A DNA stretch of 64,000 nucleotides from Dehalococcoidia bacterium. Its GTDB lineage: Bacteria > Chloroflexota > Dehalococcoidia > GIF9 > AB-539-J10. Positions 18,076 to 26,825 of this stretch are shown here, in pieces. Each line of letters starts with the position of its first letter. Within the stretch, counting starts at the first letter, position 1. A model generated the notes under the pieces. The model did not search any database, was not told where the DNA came from, and worked only from the letters and a program-made list of their open reading frames with translations. A program made the position numbers and the translations under genes. The stretch lies in the NCBI GenBank assembly GCA_007129495.1, contig SKVJ01000015.1:32957-96956 (forward strand), in the 5' to 3' direction.

Positions 18076-19503
18076 CTAGTCAATCCCACAGAGACGCTTG
18101 GCGGCTCTCTGTTTCACCCCCATGTTTATCTCACGCGCTATCATTATGCGTTGGGCTTGAGGTGATCCGGCACCATGCATAGATTCTGGAAGATAACAGA
18201 CCGCGCCCATTCCCATTGTCAGAGACTCAATGAGCCGTAGTACCCGCATCCTCGCCTCCGCGGGGACACTCGCTACACCTTTCATGTACTTTTCAACGTA
18301 CTTTCCGATACGCGGATCGCGTAACTCCTTCTCCGAAGGCACGGTGGCGACCGCGCCACCAGCGATGTCATGAGCCATTCGCGCAAGTTCGTAAGGCACT
18401 CTCGTCACATGCAGCTTGGTGATATTAGCCATAAGAGAGTTCACGTAGAATGTGCCGGATGGTTCCGGAGCTCCTTCGTGTGCACAGGCAAGGCTGCAGC
18501 AGTAGATAGTCTCATTGAGGTGGTTCATCTCTACAATCTTATCTTTAACGTGAGGTACATCCGCGATACCGTTGTACTCAGCGATCGTCTGTGTCGCTCC
18601 TATGAGCACGTCACCCATACCAGCTTTGCACGCGTAGCTCTGACGATGATACGAGGCGAACTTCTCGACAATCTCAGTAGCAAATTCGTACTCGCGGCAC
18701 ATGAAAACGCGCTCCCAAGGAACGAATACGTCATCAAACACCACGAGGCATTCATGCCCCCCGTAGAAGACGTTGCCTACATCGTAGGTCTTGTCTTCAA
18801 GCTTGCGTGTATCACTGGGTTGACGCCCATAGATGTAAATCACCCCTGCAGTGTCACTGGGAACAGCAAATGATATCGCGTAGTCCTTGTCCTCTTGACG
18901 CATGGCACGGGTTGGCACCACGATGATCTCGTGCGAGTTCAGCGCACCCGTCTGGTGCAGTTTCGCCCCCCTCACAACGATACCATCTGAATCTTCTCGT
19001 ATCACGTGCGTGTACATATCCGGATCAGCCTGTTGCGCGGGGCGAAGCCTTCGGTCACCCTTTGCATCTGTCATTGCTGCATCACATACAAGATCTTCCT
19101 TTTGCACATACTCGAGGAACTTCAGGAACCGCTCGTGATACCCTGTTCCGTGGGCACGATCGATATTGTATGTGACCACAGAGAGCGTATTGAGCGCGTC
19201 CATGCCAGCACACCGCTGAAAGCAGGTCCCGGTGTGTGCACCCATCAGCCTCTCCATCTTGGACTTCCTCACCAGGTCATCGGCACTCTGGTGGGTATGC
19301 GTGAACCGGTTGATGCGATTACCAGTCAGATGGGAAACCGCCGTCATGATGTCGCCCTGCGCCATTTCGTACGTTGCGGCAACAGCATTCATGGAAGGTG
19401 CTACGAGGGGATGATCAACAACATTGGTCACCAACTCTCCGAACATATGTACTTCCAGATTGAGTCGGCGCAGGCTGTCGATGTATTCCTGCCTTGTCTT
19501 CAA
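18076..19503 (-). CDS. 4-hydroxybutyryl-CoA dehydratase / HpaB family protein
   Basis: 475 residues in the flavoprotein family that contains 4-hydroxybutyryl-CoA dehydratase/vinylacetyl-CoA isomerase (AbfD) and 4-hydroxyphenylacetate 3-monooxygenase. AbfD holds a [4Fe-4S] cluster with three Cys and one His. Candidate ligands are C94 and C98 (CFQRC) and H286 and C292 (HRQSYAC), so the iron-sulfur dehydratase branch is favoured over the oxygenase branch. The His-Cys spacing is six, one less than remembered for the Clostridium enzyme. The likely start is TTG 19503 with GGAG eight bases before it. Upstream lie an acyl-CoA dehydrogenase and a crotonase, consistent with a CoA-ester pathway; the substrate is unknown. 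Confidence 0.8.
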   Translation of the reverse strand: MKTRQEYIDSLRRLNLEVHMFGELVTNVVDHPLVAPSMNAVAATYEMAQGDIMTAVSHLTGNRINRFTHTHQSADDLVRKSKMERLMGAHTGTCFQRCAGMDALNTLSVVTYNIDRAHGTGYHERFLKFLEYVQKEDLVCDAAMTDAKGDRRLRPAQQADPDMYTHVIREDSDGIVVRGAKLHQTGALNSHEIIVVPTRAMRQEDKDYAISFAVPSDTAGVIYIYGRQPSDTRKLEDKTYDVGNVFYGGHECLVVFDDVFVPWERVFMCREYEFATEIVEKFASYHRQSYACKAGMGDVLIGATQTIAEYNGIADVPHVKDKIVEMNHLNETIYCCSLACAHEGAPEPSGTFYVNSLMANITKLHVTRVPYELARMAHDIAGGAVATVPSEKELRDPRIGKYVEKYMKGVASVPAEARMRVLRLIESLTMGMGAVCYLPESMHGAGSPQAQRIMIAREINMGVKQRAAKRLCGID

Positions 19504-19653
19504 TGCGAATCTCCAGTCGTTTTCTAATCTGCCGCCACGTAATTCGACACGGAAACAGGCGGCCCCCCCTGTAATCGCCAGAAACGCGACCCTCTCACGT
19601 ATCCAGATGCACCACCAGGGAGACTCTTGACTTCCACGTTGCCGGCGCTGACA

Positions 19654-20790
19654 CTACCGCAGAAGGTCGCGCGCAATGACCATTCGTTGAACCTCCGACG
19701 TTCCCTCATAGATTTGAGTGAGTTTCGCATCGCGGAAGTAACGCTGCATCGGCGAATCCATCATATATCCGTAGCCGCCAAACACCTGGATGCCATTTAC
19801 CGCGATCTGCATACAGGTGTCACTCGCCACAAGTTTTGCCATCGCTGCGACTTTGACTGCATCTTCCCCGTCGTCCATAGTGCGCGCCGCCTTGTAGGTC
19901 AACAGACGAGCAGCTTCCACCTGCCACGCCATATCTACGAGCATCCACTGCACCGCCTGATTCTCGGCAATAGGCTTTCCGAACTGCTTGCGCTCTTTCG
20001 CATATTCAATGCACCGGTCAAGTACCGCCTGTCCGATACCGACGGCCTGGCATGCAATACCGATGCGCCCCTCATCCAGAGTTCCCAGGCATATCTTCAT
20101 ACCCTTGCCCTCAGCTCCGAGGCGGTTGGCCGCCGGTACCCGCATGTTGTCAAACACCAACTCCGCATTCGTTGCGCCCTTCATGCCCACCTTTTCGTAC
20201 TGAGGCCCCCTGCTGAAGCCGGGCATATCCGCTTCAACAATGAATGCGGTCATACCGCGCGGAGCGAGGTCGGGTATACCGGCAAATACTACGATTGTGT
20301 CGCACGCGGGACCATTCGTGATGAAGAGTTTGGAACCGTTGAGCACGTAGTCATCTCCATCGCGGACGGCAGTAGTCTTGATATTAGCTATGTCGCTTCC
20401 CGCCTCAGCTTCGGTAATGGCAAACGCACCGACCTTTTCTCCGGAACACAATGGCGGCAAGAACTTATGCTTCTGCTCCTCGGTACCATACAGAAATATC
20501 GGTCGAGCGCATAGACTGATGTGTGCATCGACAATATCGCAGGTAGACGCGCAGACTCTCGCCAACTCTTCCATAACGATAGTCAGTGCCATCACATCGC
20601 CACCACTGCCTCCGTATTCAGCAGGTATCGCAAGTCCCGTGAAGCCAACTTCCGCCAGCTTCTTGAAGTTCTCCATTGCAAATACTTCAGCCTTATCGAC
20701 AGCATCGGCATTCGGCTCGATCTCGTTCCGTGCAAATTCGCGCGCAGTTGCCTGCAACATTTGCTCCGCTTCACTCAAATGGAAATCCAT
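19654..20790 (-). CDS. Acyl-CoA dehydrogenase, short-chain type
   Basis: FAD enzyme that makes the 2,3-double bond in acyl-CoA and passes electrons to ETF. 378 residues from ATG 20790, with GAAGGAGG eight bases before it. Family motifs: [40 protein letters not shown], and C-terminal YEGTSEVQR with the catalytic-base Glu at about 362. It lies between the 4-hydroxybutyryl-CoA dehydratase family gene and the crotonase. Butyryl-CoA or a related short acyl-CoA is a reasonable guess at the substrate. Confidence 0.9.
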   Translation of the reverse strand: MDFHLSEAEQMLQATAREFARNEIEPNADAVDKAEVFAMENFKKLAEVGFTGLAIPAEYGGSGGDVMALTIVMEELARVCASTCDIVDAHISLCARPIFLYGTEEQKHKFLPPLCSGEKVGAFAITEAEAGSDIANIKTTAVRDGDDYVLNGSKLFITNGPACDTIVVFAGIPDLAPRGMTAFIVEADMPGFSRGPQYEKVGMKGATNAELVFDNMRVPAANRLGAEGKGMKICLGTLDEGRIGIACQAVGIGQAVLDRCIEYAKERKQFGKPIAENQAVQWMLVDMAWQVEAARLLTYKAARTMDDGEDAVKVAAMAKLVASDTCMQIAVNGIQVFGGYGYMMDSPMQRYFRDAKLTQIYEGTSEVQRMVIARDLLR

Positions 20791-20900
20791 CAGTGTTTCC
20801 TCCTTCGCCACATTACTATCGACAGCGTAAGTGTACCCTCTCGGTCTTCGCCTGAAAACAGGGCTGAGCAATTTTCTCCAACCACCTCAAATGCCCGCAG

Positions 20901-21104
20901 TCAATTCGTAGTCGGGTCGTACCCTGCCGTCATGAACCTGCTACCACAACAGCGGTGCGGCCCTTCATCTGTAATCGTCACTATGTGCGGGGCCTCTGGG
21001 ACATCCATATGGTGGAATCCCACCACAGCATATGTGAAACACCAATATGCTTCTCTCACCGAGCAACGTTCCTCAGCAGGCGTAGCGACTTCCAACTCTC
21101 GCAC
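20901..21104 (-). CDS. Doubtful small ORF between acyl-CoA dehydrogenase and crotonase genes
   Basis: A 67-codon frame from GTG to TGA in the 355-base gap between the two catabolic genes. It contains FHHMDVPEAPHIV and HRCCGSRF, so it is rich in His and Cys, and its codons look acceptable. No Shine-Dalgarno is visible and no family is recognised. The alternative is that the whole gap (20791-21145) is non-coding. Confidence 0.2.
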   Translation of the reverse strand: MRELEVATPAEERCSVREAYWCFTYAVVGFHHMDVPEAPHIVTITDEGPHRCCGSRFMTAGYDPTTN

Positions 21105-21145
21105 GGCTGCACGGAGTACCTACCCATGTTACCCGTATCTGTGCG

Positions 21146-21964
21146 CTAGCCTTCATGATCGACCTCACGGCGGAACTGCGGGGGCCGTTTCTCGCGATAC
21201 GCTTTCAGCCCTTCATCGATGTCACCTGTGGCCGTATATAATGCCTGCACGAGCTCGGGCTCCATGGCAGCAAGTCCCGCTGACGGAGCAACAGTGGCCG
21301 CATTGATCATGCGCTTGACCAGCCTTAGCGCAGTAGGCCCTTTCGTGGACAGCTTATCAGCCAATTGAAGCGCACATCGCATGAGGTCCTCCGTGGGAAC
21401 CACCTCATGAACAAGTCCTATCTCCTTTGCTTCGCTCGCAGCGACTCTGTCGCAGGTCATAATCATCCTGCGTGCCTGAGCTGGACCCACAAGGGCCAGT
21501 AGCGGATACAGACAACTCACCGAATAACCGATACCTATAGCAGTCTCCGGAATACTACAGTATGCGCCCTCGGCGATCAGGCGGAAATCGCAGCACGTAA
21601 CCAGACCCAGACCGAGACCAACACACGGACCGTTAATGGCCGCAATGGTAATCTGATGCAAATTCATCCAATTGCGCACAAGAAGCTGTCCGTTCTCCTG
21701 GAACACACGCTCGTTTGGCTGTCGCGTATCGTACCATTCATCACGCGCCGTCTCGGTAACATCGATGCCTGCACAGAATGCTCGACCGGCGCCGGTGACA
21801 ATCACGAATCGCGTTCGAATATCCCGGCGAAGCTCATCCACAATATCGCCGAATTCGTACAACATCGCGACGTTAAACGCGTTGAGTTTGGAAGGCCGAT
21901 TCAACGTAATGCTGACTGTCTCGCCATCCTTTTGGACAACGAAGTGGGCGTAGTGTTTAGCCAC
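21146..21964 (-). CDS. Enoyl-CoA hydratase/isomerase (crotonase) family, one catalytic Glu missing
   Basis: 272 residues from GTG 21964, chosen because AAAGGAG stands seven bases upstream; the frame is open to an ATG at 22000. Crotonase landmarks: GAGRAFCAGIDV (oxyanion hole side), AAINGPCVGLGLGLVTCCD and SIPETAIGIG. By alignment from the CCD end, the first catalytic Glu of hydratases (Glu144 of rat crotonase) is a Gly here, while the second (Glu164) is kept in IPET. It may be an isomerase or another crotonase-fold enzyme and not a true hydratase. First gene of the minus-strand CoA cassette. Confidence 0.85.
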   Translation of the reverse strand: MAKHYAHFVVQKDGETVSITLNRPSKLNAFNVAMLYEFGDIVDELRRDIRTRFVIVTGAGRAFCAGIDVTETARDEWYDTRQPNERVFQENGQLLVRNWMNLHQITIAAINGPCVGLGLGLVTCCDFRLIAEGAYCSIPETAIGIGYSVSCLYPLLALVGPAQARRMIMTCDRVAASEAKEIGLVHEVVPTEDLMRCALQLADKLSTKGPTALRLVKRMINAATVAPSAGLAAMEPELVQALYTATGDIDEGLKAYREKRPPQFRREVDHEG

Positions 21965-22510
21965 GAAGAGACTCCTTTCGCCGCTGAATGTGGCCGCCAT
22001 AATAGGGTGGATGAGGAACCGTCATCGACAGATAACCTTCGGCATTGAATCAGATTCGATTTCTCTTGTCTAATTGTCATCGCCGGGTATTGTGCTGAAG
22101 GCGAGCTACCACTCTCTCCGGATAAAAGGCGAGAGCATGTAATCGCGCCCGAAACAGTACTGCTGATTACGATCCTCCCACAGGATCTGCCTGCAATGTG
22201 GATGCGGTCAGCATCGTTTACGAAGAAGATGACCGCTCAACGAAGCGATCCGAGAGGAAAGATCAACGTCAATGTACGTTGCAGGTTAAACGCACCATCT
22301 CCAGAGGAGTGAGCGGGAGTGTCAAACCCGCCTGCTCACGAAACGGAGCGACTGTAGACTGGTGAAGCGGGACGATCCGGTGTCAGACCTCATCGATCGG
22401 GAATGCGCTGCTCCGAAAGGCTGACAACCGGCAGGATGTGGAAGCGGCGAACCCTCTGCACGACGCTGCGAGGATGATACCACTCTCTGCGGCAACTACT
22501 CGGCACGATA
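21965..22510 (+). other. Gene-free stretch before the ino1 promoter
   Basis: No convincing coding frame was seen on either strand. It holds the unidentified upstream region of the crotonase gene (minus) and an imperfect hairpin, GTGAGCGGG at 22309-22317 pairing with CCCGCCTGCTCAC (22327-22339) with a bulge. No known riboswitch or small RNA was recognised. Confidence 0.4.
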
Positions 22511-22539
22511 TTGACACTAACGGTGCCATAAGATAATGT
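22511..22539 (+). promoter_or_regulatory. Promoter of ino1, with a leader of about 280 bases
   Basis: TTGACA (22511-22516), 17 bases, TAATGT (22534-22539). Transcription would begin near 22546, giving an unusually long leader before the ino1 ATG at 22826. An 80-codon frame inside it (GTG 22577 to 22819) looks random. The leader could form regulatory structure, but no known class was recognised. Confidence 0.55.
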
Positions 22540-22825
22540 TGGGGCGTTGCAGATGTAGTGGATTGGATCGGCGGCAGTGGCAGGACAAGTGCTTGTCCGT
22601 ATGGTGTCATGGAGCGTGCGCGAGAAGCGTGTTACACACCATAATCTCCACAAGAGATCCCCTGAGCGGGTCATCGAGAAAGACAGCACAAATACGGGAC
22701 TGCTTACCCGTTTGACACCAGACCGTTACCACTGGAAGAGCGCCGATAATGGGTCGGTGATGGTCAGCCGCAGGGAGTCCCACGATCCCGGTGACACAAG
22801 AACTACCAAGGAGGGATAGGACGAT

Positions 22826-23950
22826 ATGGGCAGCATCAATGTCGCGATAATCGGAGTCGGTAACTGCGCATCCTCTCTCGTACAGGGAGTCCATTACTAT
22901 CGTGAGGCACAGCAAGATGATTTTGTCCCCGGCCTGATGCATGTCAACCTCGCCGGTTACCACATATCGGACATCAACTTCGTGGCGGCCATCGATATCG
23001 ACAAGAACAAGGTGGGAAAGGACCTGGCGAAAGCCATTTACGCCACTCCGAATAACACAGTGAAGTTCTGTGAGGTTCCCAAGTCCGGCGTACGAGTGGA
23101 GAGGGGCATGACCCACGATGGCTTGGGCAAATACCTCTCTCAAGTCATCGAAAAGGCTCCCGGACCCACTGCCGATATCGTCGGACTTCTGAAGGAGACC
23201 AAGACTGATGTCGTGGTCAATTACCTTCCTGTCGGTAGTGAGGAGGCGACTAAGTGGTATGTTGAACAGGTGCTCGCAGCTGGTTGCGGATTCATAAACT
23301 GCATACCCGTATTTATCGGGCGTGAAGCTTACTGGCAGAAGCGCTTCGCCGACAAGGGACTCCCAGTGATCGGGGATGATATCAAGTCACAGGTCGGAGC
23401 AACCATTGCCCATAGGATACTGACCCGTCTGTTCAGAGATCGAGGCGTAAGACTTGAAAGGACCTATCAACTCAACTTCGGCGGCAATACCGACTTCATG
23501 AACATGCTTGAACGGGAGAGACTCGAGTCTAAGAAGATCTCGAAGACCAATGCCGTCACATCGCAACTCGAATACGATATGGGTCCTGATAACGTACATG
23601 TCGGCCCGAGCGACTATGTGCCATGGCTTCAAGACCGCAAGTTCTGTCACATCCGCATGGAGGGACGCACGTTTGGGGATGTCCCGTTGAACCTCGAGAT
23701 GAAACTGGAAGTCTGGGACAGTCCAAACTCAGCCGGCGTCGTCATCGACGCTATCAGATGCTGTAAGCTTGCTCTTGACCGTGGACTTTCGGGTACACTG
23801 GTGGGGCCGTCATCCTACTTCATGAAATCCCCACCAACTCAGTTCTCGGACGAGAATGCGAGATGCCGCACCGAGGAGTTCATCTCAGGCGAGTGCCAGG
23901 AGGAACCCGTCACACTCCCGACGCCGCTGACTGCCGAGGCGTTGTCCTAA
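22826..23950 (+). CDS. ino1: Inositol-3-phosphate synthase
   Basis: Converts glucose 6-phosphate to 1L-myo-inositol 1-phosphate, using NAD. 374 residues, the short prokaryotic form. The N-terminal NAD motif is [16 protein letters not shown]; conserved blocks are [30 protein letters not shown] and the substrate-lysine region [15 protein letters not shown]. The next gene is a CDP-alcohol phosphatidyltransferase, so the product probably feeds phosphatidylinositol-type lipids or another inositol lipid. Confidence 0.93.
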   Translation: MGSINVAIIGVGNCASSLVQGVHYYREAQQDDFVPGLMHVNLAGYHISDINFVAAIDIDKNKVGKDLAKAIYATPNNTVKFCEVPKSGVRVERGMTHDGLGKYLSQVIEKAPGPTADIVGLLKETKTDVVVNYLPVGSEEATKWYVEQVLAAGCGFINCIPVFIGREAYWQKRFADKGLPVIGDDIKSQVGATIAHRILTRLFRDRGVRLERTYQLNFGGNTDFMNMLERERLESKKISKTNAVTSQLEYDMGPDNVHVGPSDYVPWLQDRKFCHIRMEGRTFGDVPLNLEMKLEVWDSPNSAGVVIDAIRCCKLALDRGLSGTLVGPSSYFMKSPPTQFSDENARCRTEEFISGECQEEPVTLPTPLTAEALS

Positions 23951-23978
23951 CAGCACCCGGGGCCAGAAGAATGTGCTC

Positions 23979-23997
23979 GGGCCCGCTCAGCGGGCCC
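23979..23997 (+). other. GC-rich perfect inverted repeat before the phosphatidyltransferase
   Basis: GGGCCCGCT-C-AGCGGGCCC is a 9-bp perfect palindromic repeat five bases before ATG 24003. No T-run follows, so it is not a standard terminator. It could stall ribosomes or polymerase between ino1 and the next gene, hide the start region, or act as a protein site. Confidence 0.6.
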
Positions 23998-24002
23998 GTT
24001 GT

Positions 24003-24602
24003 ATGTCAATGCCAGACGTTCAGAAGATAAGGAGACAAGCAGGTACTCGATTCGCCGAGCCATTGGTGAAACTACTGGCTCACTGCCCGATTTCGCCCAA
24101 CGCCCTTACTGTTGCGGGCGTAGTCATCACGCTGGTTTCCGCCTGGCTCGCATCCGAAGGACGGTTCCTCATATCCGGTGTGGTCTTCATCGGCGCTGGA
24201 TTGTTCGACTTGATTGACGGAGCATTGGCTCGCGCTACCGGCAAGGCATCGCGATTCGGAGCTATTCTCGACTCCACAAGTGATCGGATATCTGAGGGAG
24301 CGATGCTGGCAGGCATTGGGCTGTGGTTCGCACACACTGGCGATACCATGGCGATGCTTGTGACGTATGTAGCGCTCATTGCCTCGTTTCTGGTCAGTTA
24401 TTTGCGCGCTCGTGGCGAGGCAGTCGGCATGGAATGTACCGTTGGTTTGTGTACGCGACCGGAGCGCGTTATAGTATTGGCGCTGGGGCTTCTTACAGGC
24501 TTCGTATTCGTCGCGGTTACGGTATTGGCAGTCTGCGCCTCGGTGACCGTCGTCGAACGGTTGCTCTATATTCATCGCAAAGGAAAGGAGTCCGGAAACT
24601 GA
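24003..24602 (+). CDS. CDP-alcohol phosphatidyltransferase (possible phosphatidylinositol-phosphate synthase)
   Basis: Membrane enzyme that transfers a phosphatidyl group from CDP-diacylglycerol to an alcohol. 199 residues from ATG 24003; ATG 24009 is an alternative, and neither has a clear Shine-Dalgarno. The family signature D-x2-D-G-x2-A-R-x8-G-x3-D-x3-D is intact (FDLIDGALAR, then GAILDSTSD). Several hydrophobic helices follow. With ino1 just upstream, the acceptor is probably inositol 1-phosphate; glycerol 3-phosphate (PgsA) is the other option. It ends on the purA start (TGATG). Confidence 0.85.
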   Translation: MSMPDVQKIRRQAGTRFAEPLVKLLAHCPISPNALTVAGVVITLVSAWLASEGRFLISGVVFIGAGLFDLIDGALARATGKASRFGAILDSTSDRISEGAMLAGIGLWFAHTGDTMAMLVTYVALIASFLVSYLRARGEAVGMECTVGLCTRPERVIVLALGLLTGFVFVAVTVLAVCASVTVVERLLYIHRKGKESGN

Positions 24603-25879
24603 TGCCAGTTGTCGCGCTTGTCGGAGGTCAGTGGGGAGACGAGGGAAAAGGCAAAGTCATCGATTCGCTCGCTGCAAAAGCACACATGGTTGTGAGGTAC
24701 GCCGGAGGTGATAACGCAGGCCACACAACTGTGAATCCACACGGTACCTTCCGGCTTCATCTCATCCCTTCCGGAATCTTCTATCACGATGTTCGCTGCG
24801 TCATCGGAAATGGAGTTGTGGTCAATCCTGCCGTACTACTCCGCGAGATAGCAGAGTTGCGTGAACGGGGGGTAGATACCCGAAACCTCGTGGTCAGTGA
24901 CAGGGCTCATCTGATCATGCCGTATCACACCCTGCTGGATAAGCTTGAGGAGCAGCGCAGGGGGCAAGGCGCAATAGGCACGACGCAGCGAGGCATCGGT
25001 CCCGCGTTTGTCGACAAAGTAGCCCGAACAGGACTACGGGTCGGAGACCTTCTCAATGCGACCGTCTTTCGAAGCAGGCTTGAGGAGGTTATGGAGCAGA
25101 AGAATGCGCTGCTCACCTCGCTCTACAGGCATCCGGCGATCTCGGTCGATGATGTCTACAAACAGTACATGGACTTCGGTGCGCAGCTTCGATGGCATAT
25201 CACCGATACGCTACCACTCATCCATGACTCCATAGCACGTGGAGAGACAGTGATGCTGGAAGGCGCGCAGGGCGCCCTGTTGGATACGGATTTTGGGACC
25301 TACCCATACGTGACCTCGTCATCCCCGCTCGCGGGAAGCGCTACTCTTGGAAGCGGCATCGGCCCCACTCTTATTGATCGGGTCATGGGTGTTTTCAAAG
25401 CCTACGCCACCCGCGTGGGTAGCGGCCCGATGCCGACCGAACTCAAGGATGACATGGGCGACTTCATTCGAGAGAAGGCAGGCGAATACGGCGCCACTAC
25501 GGGTCGGCCCAGACGCTGTGGATGGTTCGACGGCGTGGGTGGCAAGTTCAGCGTGCGGATAAATGGGATGACCGAGGTGGCATTGACTCACCTGGACATC
25601 TTTGATGGCTTCGAGTCCATCAAGATCTGCACAGGCTATATGGTAGACGGCAACTTCACCACCGACTTCCCCACCAGAGTTGAGACCGTCGCACGATGTG
25701 AACCGGTGTACGAGGAACTGCCCGGATGGGAGGAACGCACTGAAGATATAAGCGACTTCCGGCAACTACCGGTAAATGCGAGGAACTATGTGGCTACTAT
25801 CTCCAGACTCATCGGCTGCAATGTGTCGCTCCTGTCAATGGGACCGAAACGCGAGCAAATGATTGAGGTCCCTTCCTAG
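24602..25879 (+). CDS. purA: Adenylosuccinate synthetase
   Basis: First committed step from IMP to AMP (GTP-dependent). 425 residues from ATG 24602, which overlaps the stop of the previous gene. The N-terminal MPVVALVGGQWGDEGKGK motif, GDNAGHT, GTTQRGIGPAF and the C-terminal GPKREQMIEV are classical. The frame extends upstream, but this N-terminus fixes the start. Convergent with dapA. Confidence 0.97.
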   Translation: MPVVALVGGQWGDEGKGKVIDSLAAKAHMVVRYAGGDNAGHTTVNPHGTFRLHLIPSGIFYHDVRCVIGNGVVVNPAVLLREIAELRERGVDTRNLVVSDRAHLIMPYHTLLDKLEEQRRGQGAIGTTQRGIGPAFVDKVARTGLRVGDLLNATVFRSRLEEVMEQKNALLTSLYRHPAISVDDVYKQYMDFGAQLRWHITDTLPLIHDSIARGETVMLEGAQGALLDTDFGTYPYVTSSSPLAGSATLGSGIGPTLIDRVMGVFKAYATRVGSGPMPTELKDDMGDFIREKAGEYGATTGRPRRCGWFDGVGGKFSVRINGMTEVALTHLDIFDGFESIKICTGYMVDGNFTTDFPTRVETVARCEPVYEELPGWEERTEDISDFRQLPVNARNYVATISRLIGCNVSLLSMGPKREQMIEVPS

Positions 25880-25927
25880 GCCTGCGCAACCCCGCTCACA
25901 TGATCAAGGGGACCCTGTTCGCCAGCA

Positions 25928-26824
25928 TCAACCAGGCAAGGGCAAGTCAACTTTGACTTGTTTCAGGGCCGCGGTTATCGCGTTCGCCGTCTTATCATCC
26001 GGTTCGCACAATGGCAATCGGGTCGATCCAACTTCAAAGCCCAAGAGATTCATTGCAAACTTCAGCGGTACAGGATTGGCAACAAGGAACATGGCCTCGA
26101 CGAAAGGAAGCAAGCGCCGATGGATTGCCGCAGCCTCCTCGATTCTCCCTGTGAGAAGCTTATCCATCATCTCCTTTGTCTGCAAGCCAACCAGGCACGT
26201 CACCACGCCGACCACACCATACCCACCCATCGCCATTAACGGAAACGTATCGCCGTCATTACCACTGTACACGAGGAAATCTTTCGGCACACCCTGAATG
26301 ATCTCGGAAATCTGGTGGAAGTTCGCACTGGCCTCCTTCACTCCGAGGATGTTGTCCACCTTACTGAGACGGATCACAGTCTCAGCCGCAAGATTGCAGG
26401 AAGTGCGTGACGGAACGTTGTATAACAAACAAGGCAGGTTGCACGCGGTTGCGATGGTACTGAAGTGGCGATAGAGCCCTTCCTGGGTTGGCCTGTTGTA
26501 ATAAGGAACCACGAGCAAACAGGCATCAACTCCAATTTTCTCAGCCTCTCGCGTCAATTCGATGCTCTCGCGGGTACTGTAGTTACCTGTCCCCGCAATC
26601 ACCACGCCGGCGCCGCCCAGTTCATCCTTGACTTCGCCGAATAAGCGGAGTTTTTCCTCGACACTGAGTGTCGGTGACTCACCAGTAGTCCCCGACACAA
26701 CCAGGCCATCACTGCCGGACTGCATTAACGCGCGCGCCAGCTTCCTTGCCTGCACATAGTCCACTTCACCTTCTTCATCAAAAGGGGTTACCATTGCAGT
26801 TAGAAGTCTTCCAAATTTCGGCAT
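25928..26824 (-). CDS. dapA: 4-hydroxy-tetrahydrodipicolinate synthase
   Basis: Condenses pyruvate with aspartate semialdehyde on the lysine/diaminopimelate pathway. 298 residues, a TIM-barrel family member with GLVVSGTTGESPTLS (substrate loop), the Schiff-base Lys in LGVKEAS (about residue 162), and the catalytic Tyr region LLYNVPSRTS. It lies two bases after asd in a dapB-asd-dapA operon. The length is normal. Confidence 0.96.
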   Translation of the reverse strand: MPKFGRLLTAMVTPFDEEGEVDYVQARKLARALMQSGSDGLVVSGTTGESPTLSVEEKLRLFGEVKDELGGAGVVIAGTGNYSTRESIELTREAEKIGVDACLLVVPYYNRPTQEGLYRHFSTIATACNLPCLLYNVPSRTSCNLAAETVIRLSKVDNILGVKEASANFHQISEIIQGVPKDFLVYSGNDGDTFPLMAMGGYGVVGVVTCLVGLQTKEMMDKLLTGRIEEAAAIHRRLLPFVEAMFLVANPVPLKFAMNLLGFEVGSTRLPLCEPDDKTANAITAALKQVKVDLPLPG

Positions 26825-26825
26825 C

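Noticed and set aside
22309..22339. Bulged hairpin in the gap before ino1 as a terminator
   Set aside because: No T-run on either side and no gene ending there. Left as an unexplained structure.
22721..22800. Possible cobalamin riboswitch before ino1 (CCACTGG and GTCAG-like pieces)
   Set aside because: Only short fragments resemble the B12 box, in the wrong context; ino1 is not a cobalamin gene.
22577..22819. 80-codon plus-strand frame directly before ino1
   Set aside because: GTG start without Shine-Dalgarno, amino-acid make-up looks random, and it lies within the predicted leader. Not called as a gene.
22607..23143. 178-codon minus-strand frame over the ino1 start
   Set aside because: Antisense shadow of ino1; the ino1 protein is clear and no family fits the antisense frame.
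24323..24601. 93-residue N-terminal extension of PurA
   Set aside because: It overlaps the phosphatidyltransferase gene in another frame; the classical PurA start is at 24602.
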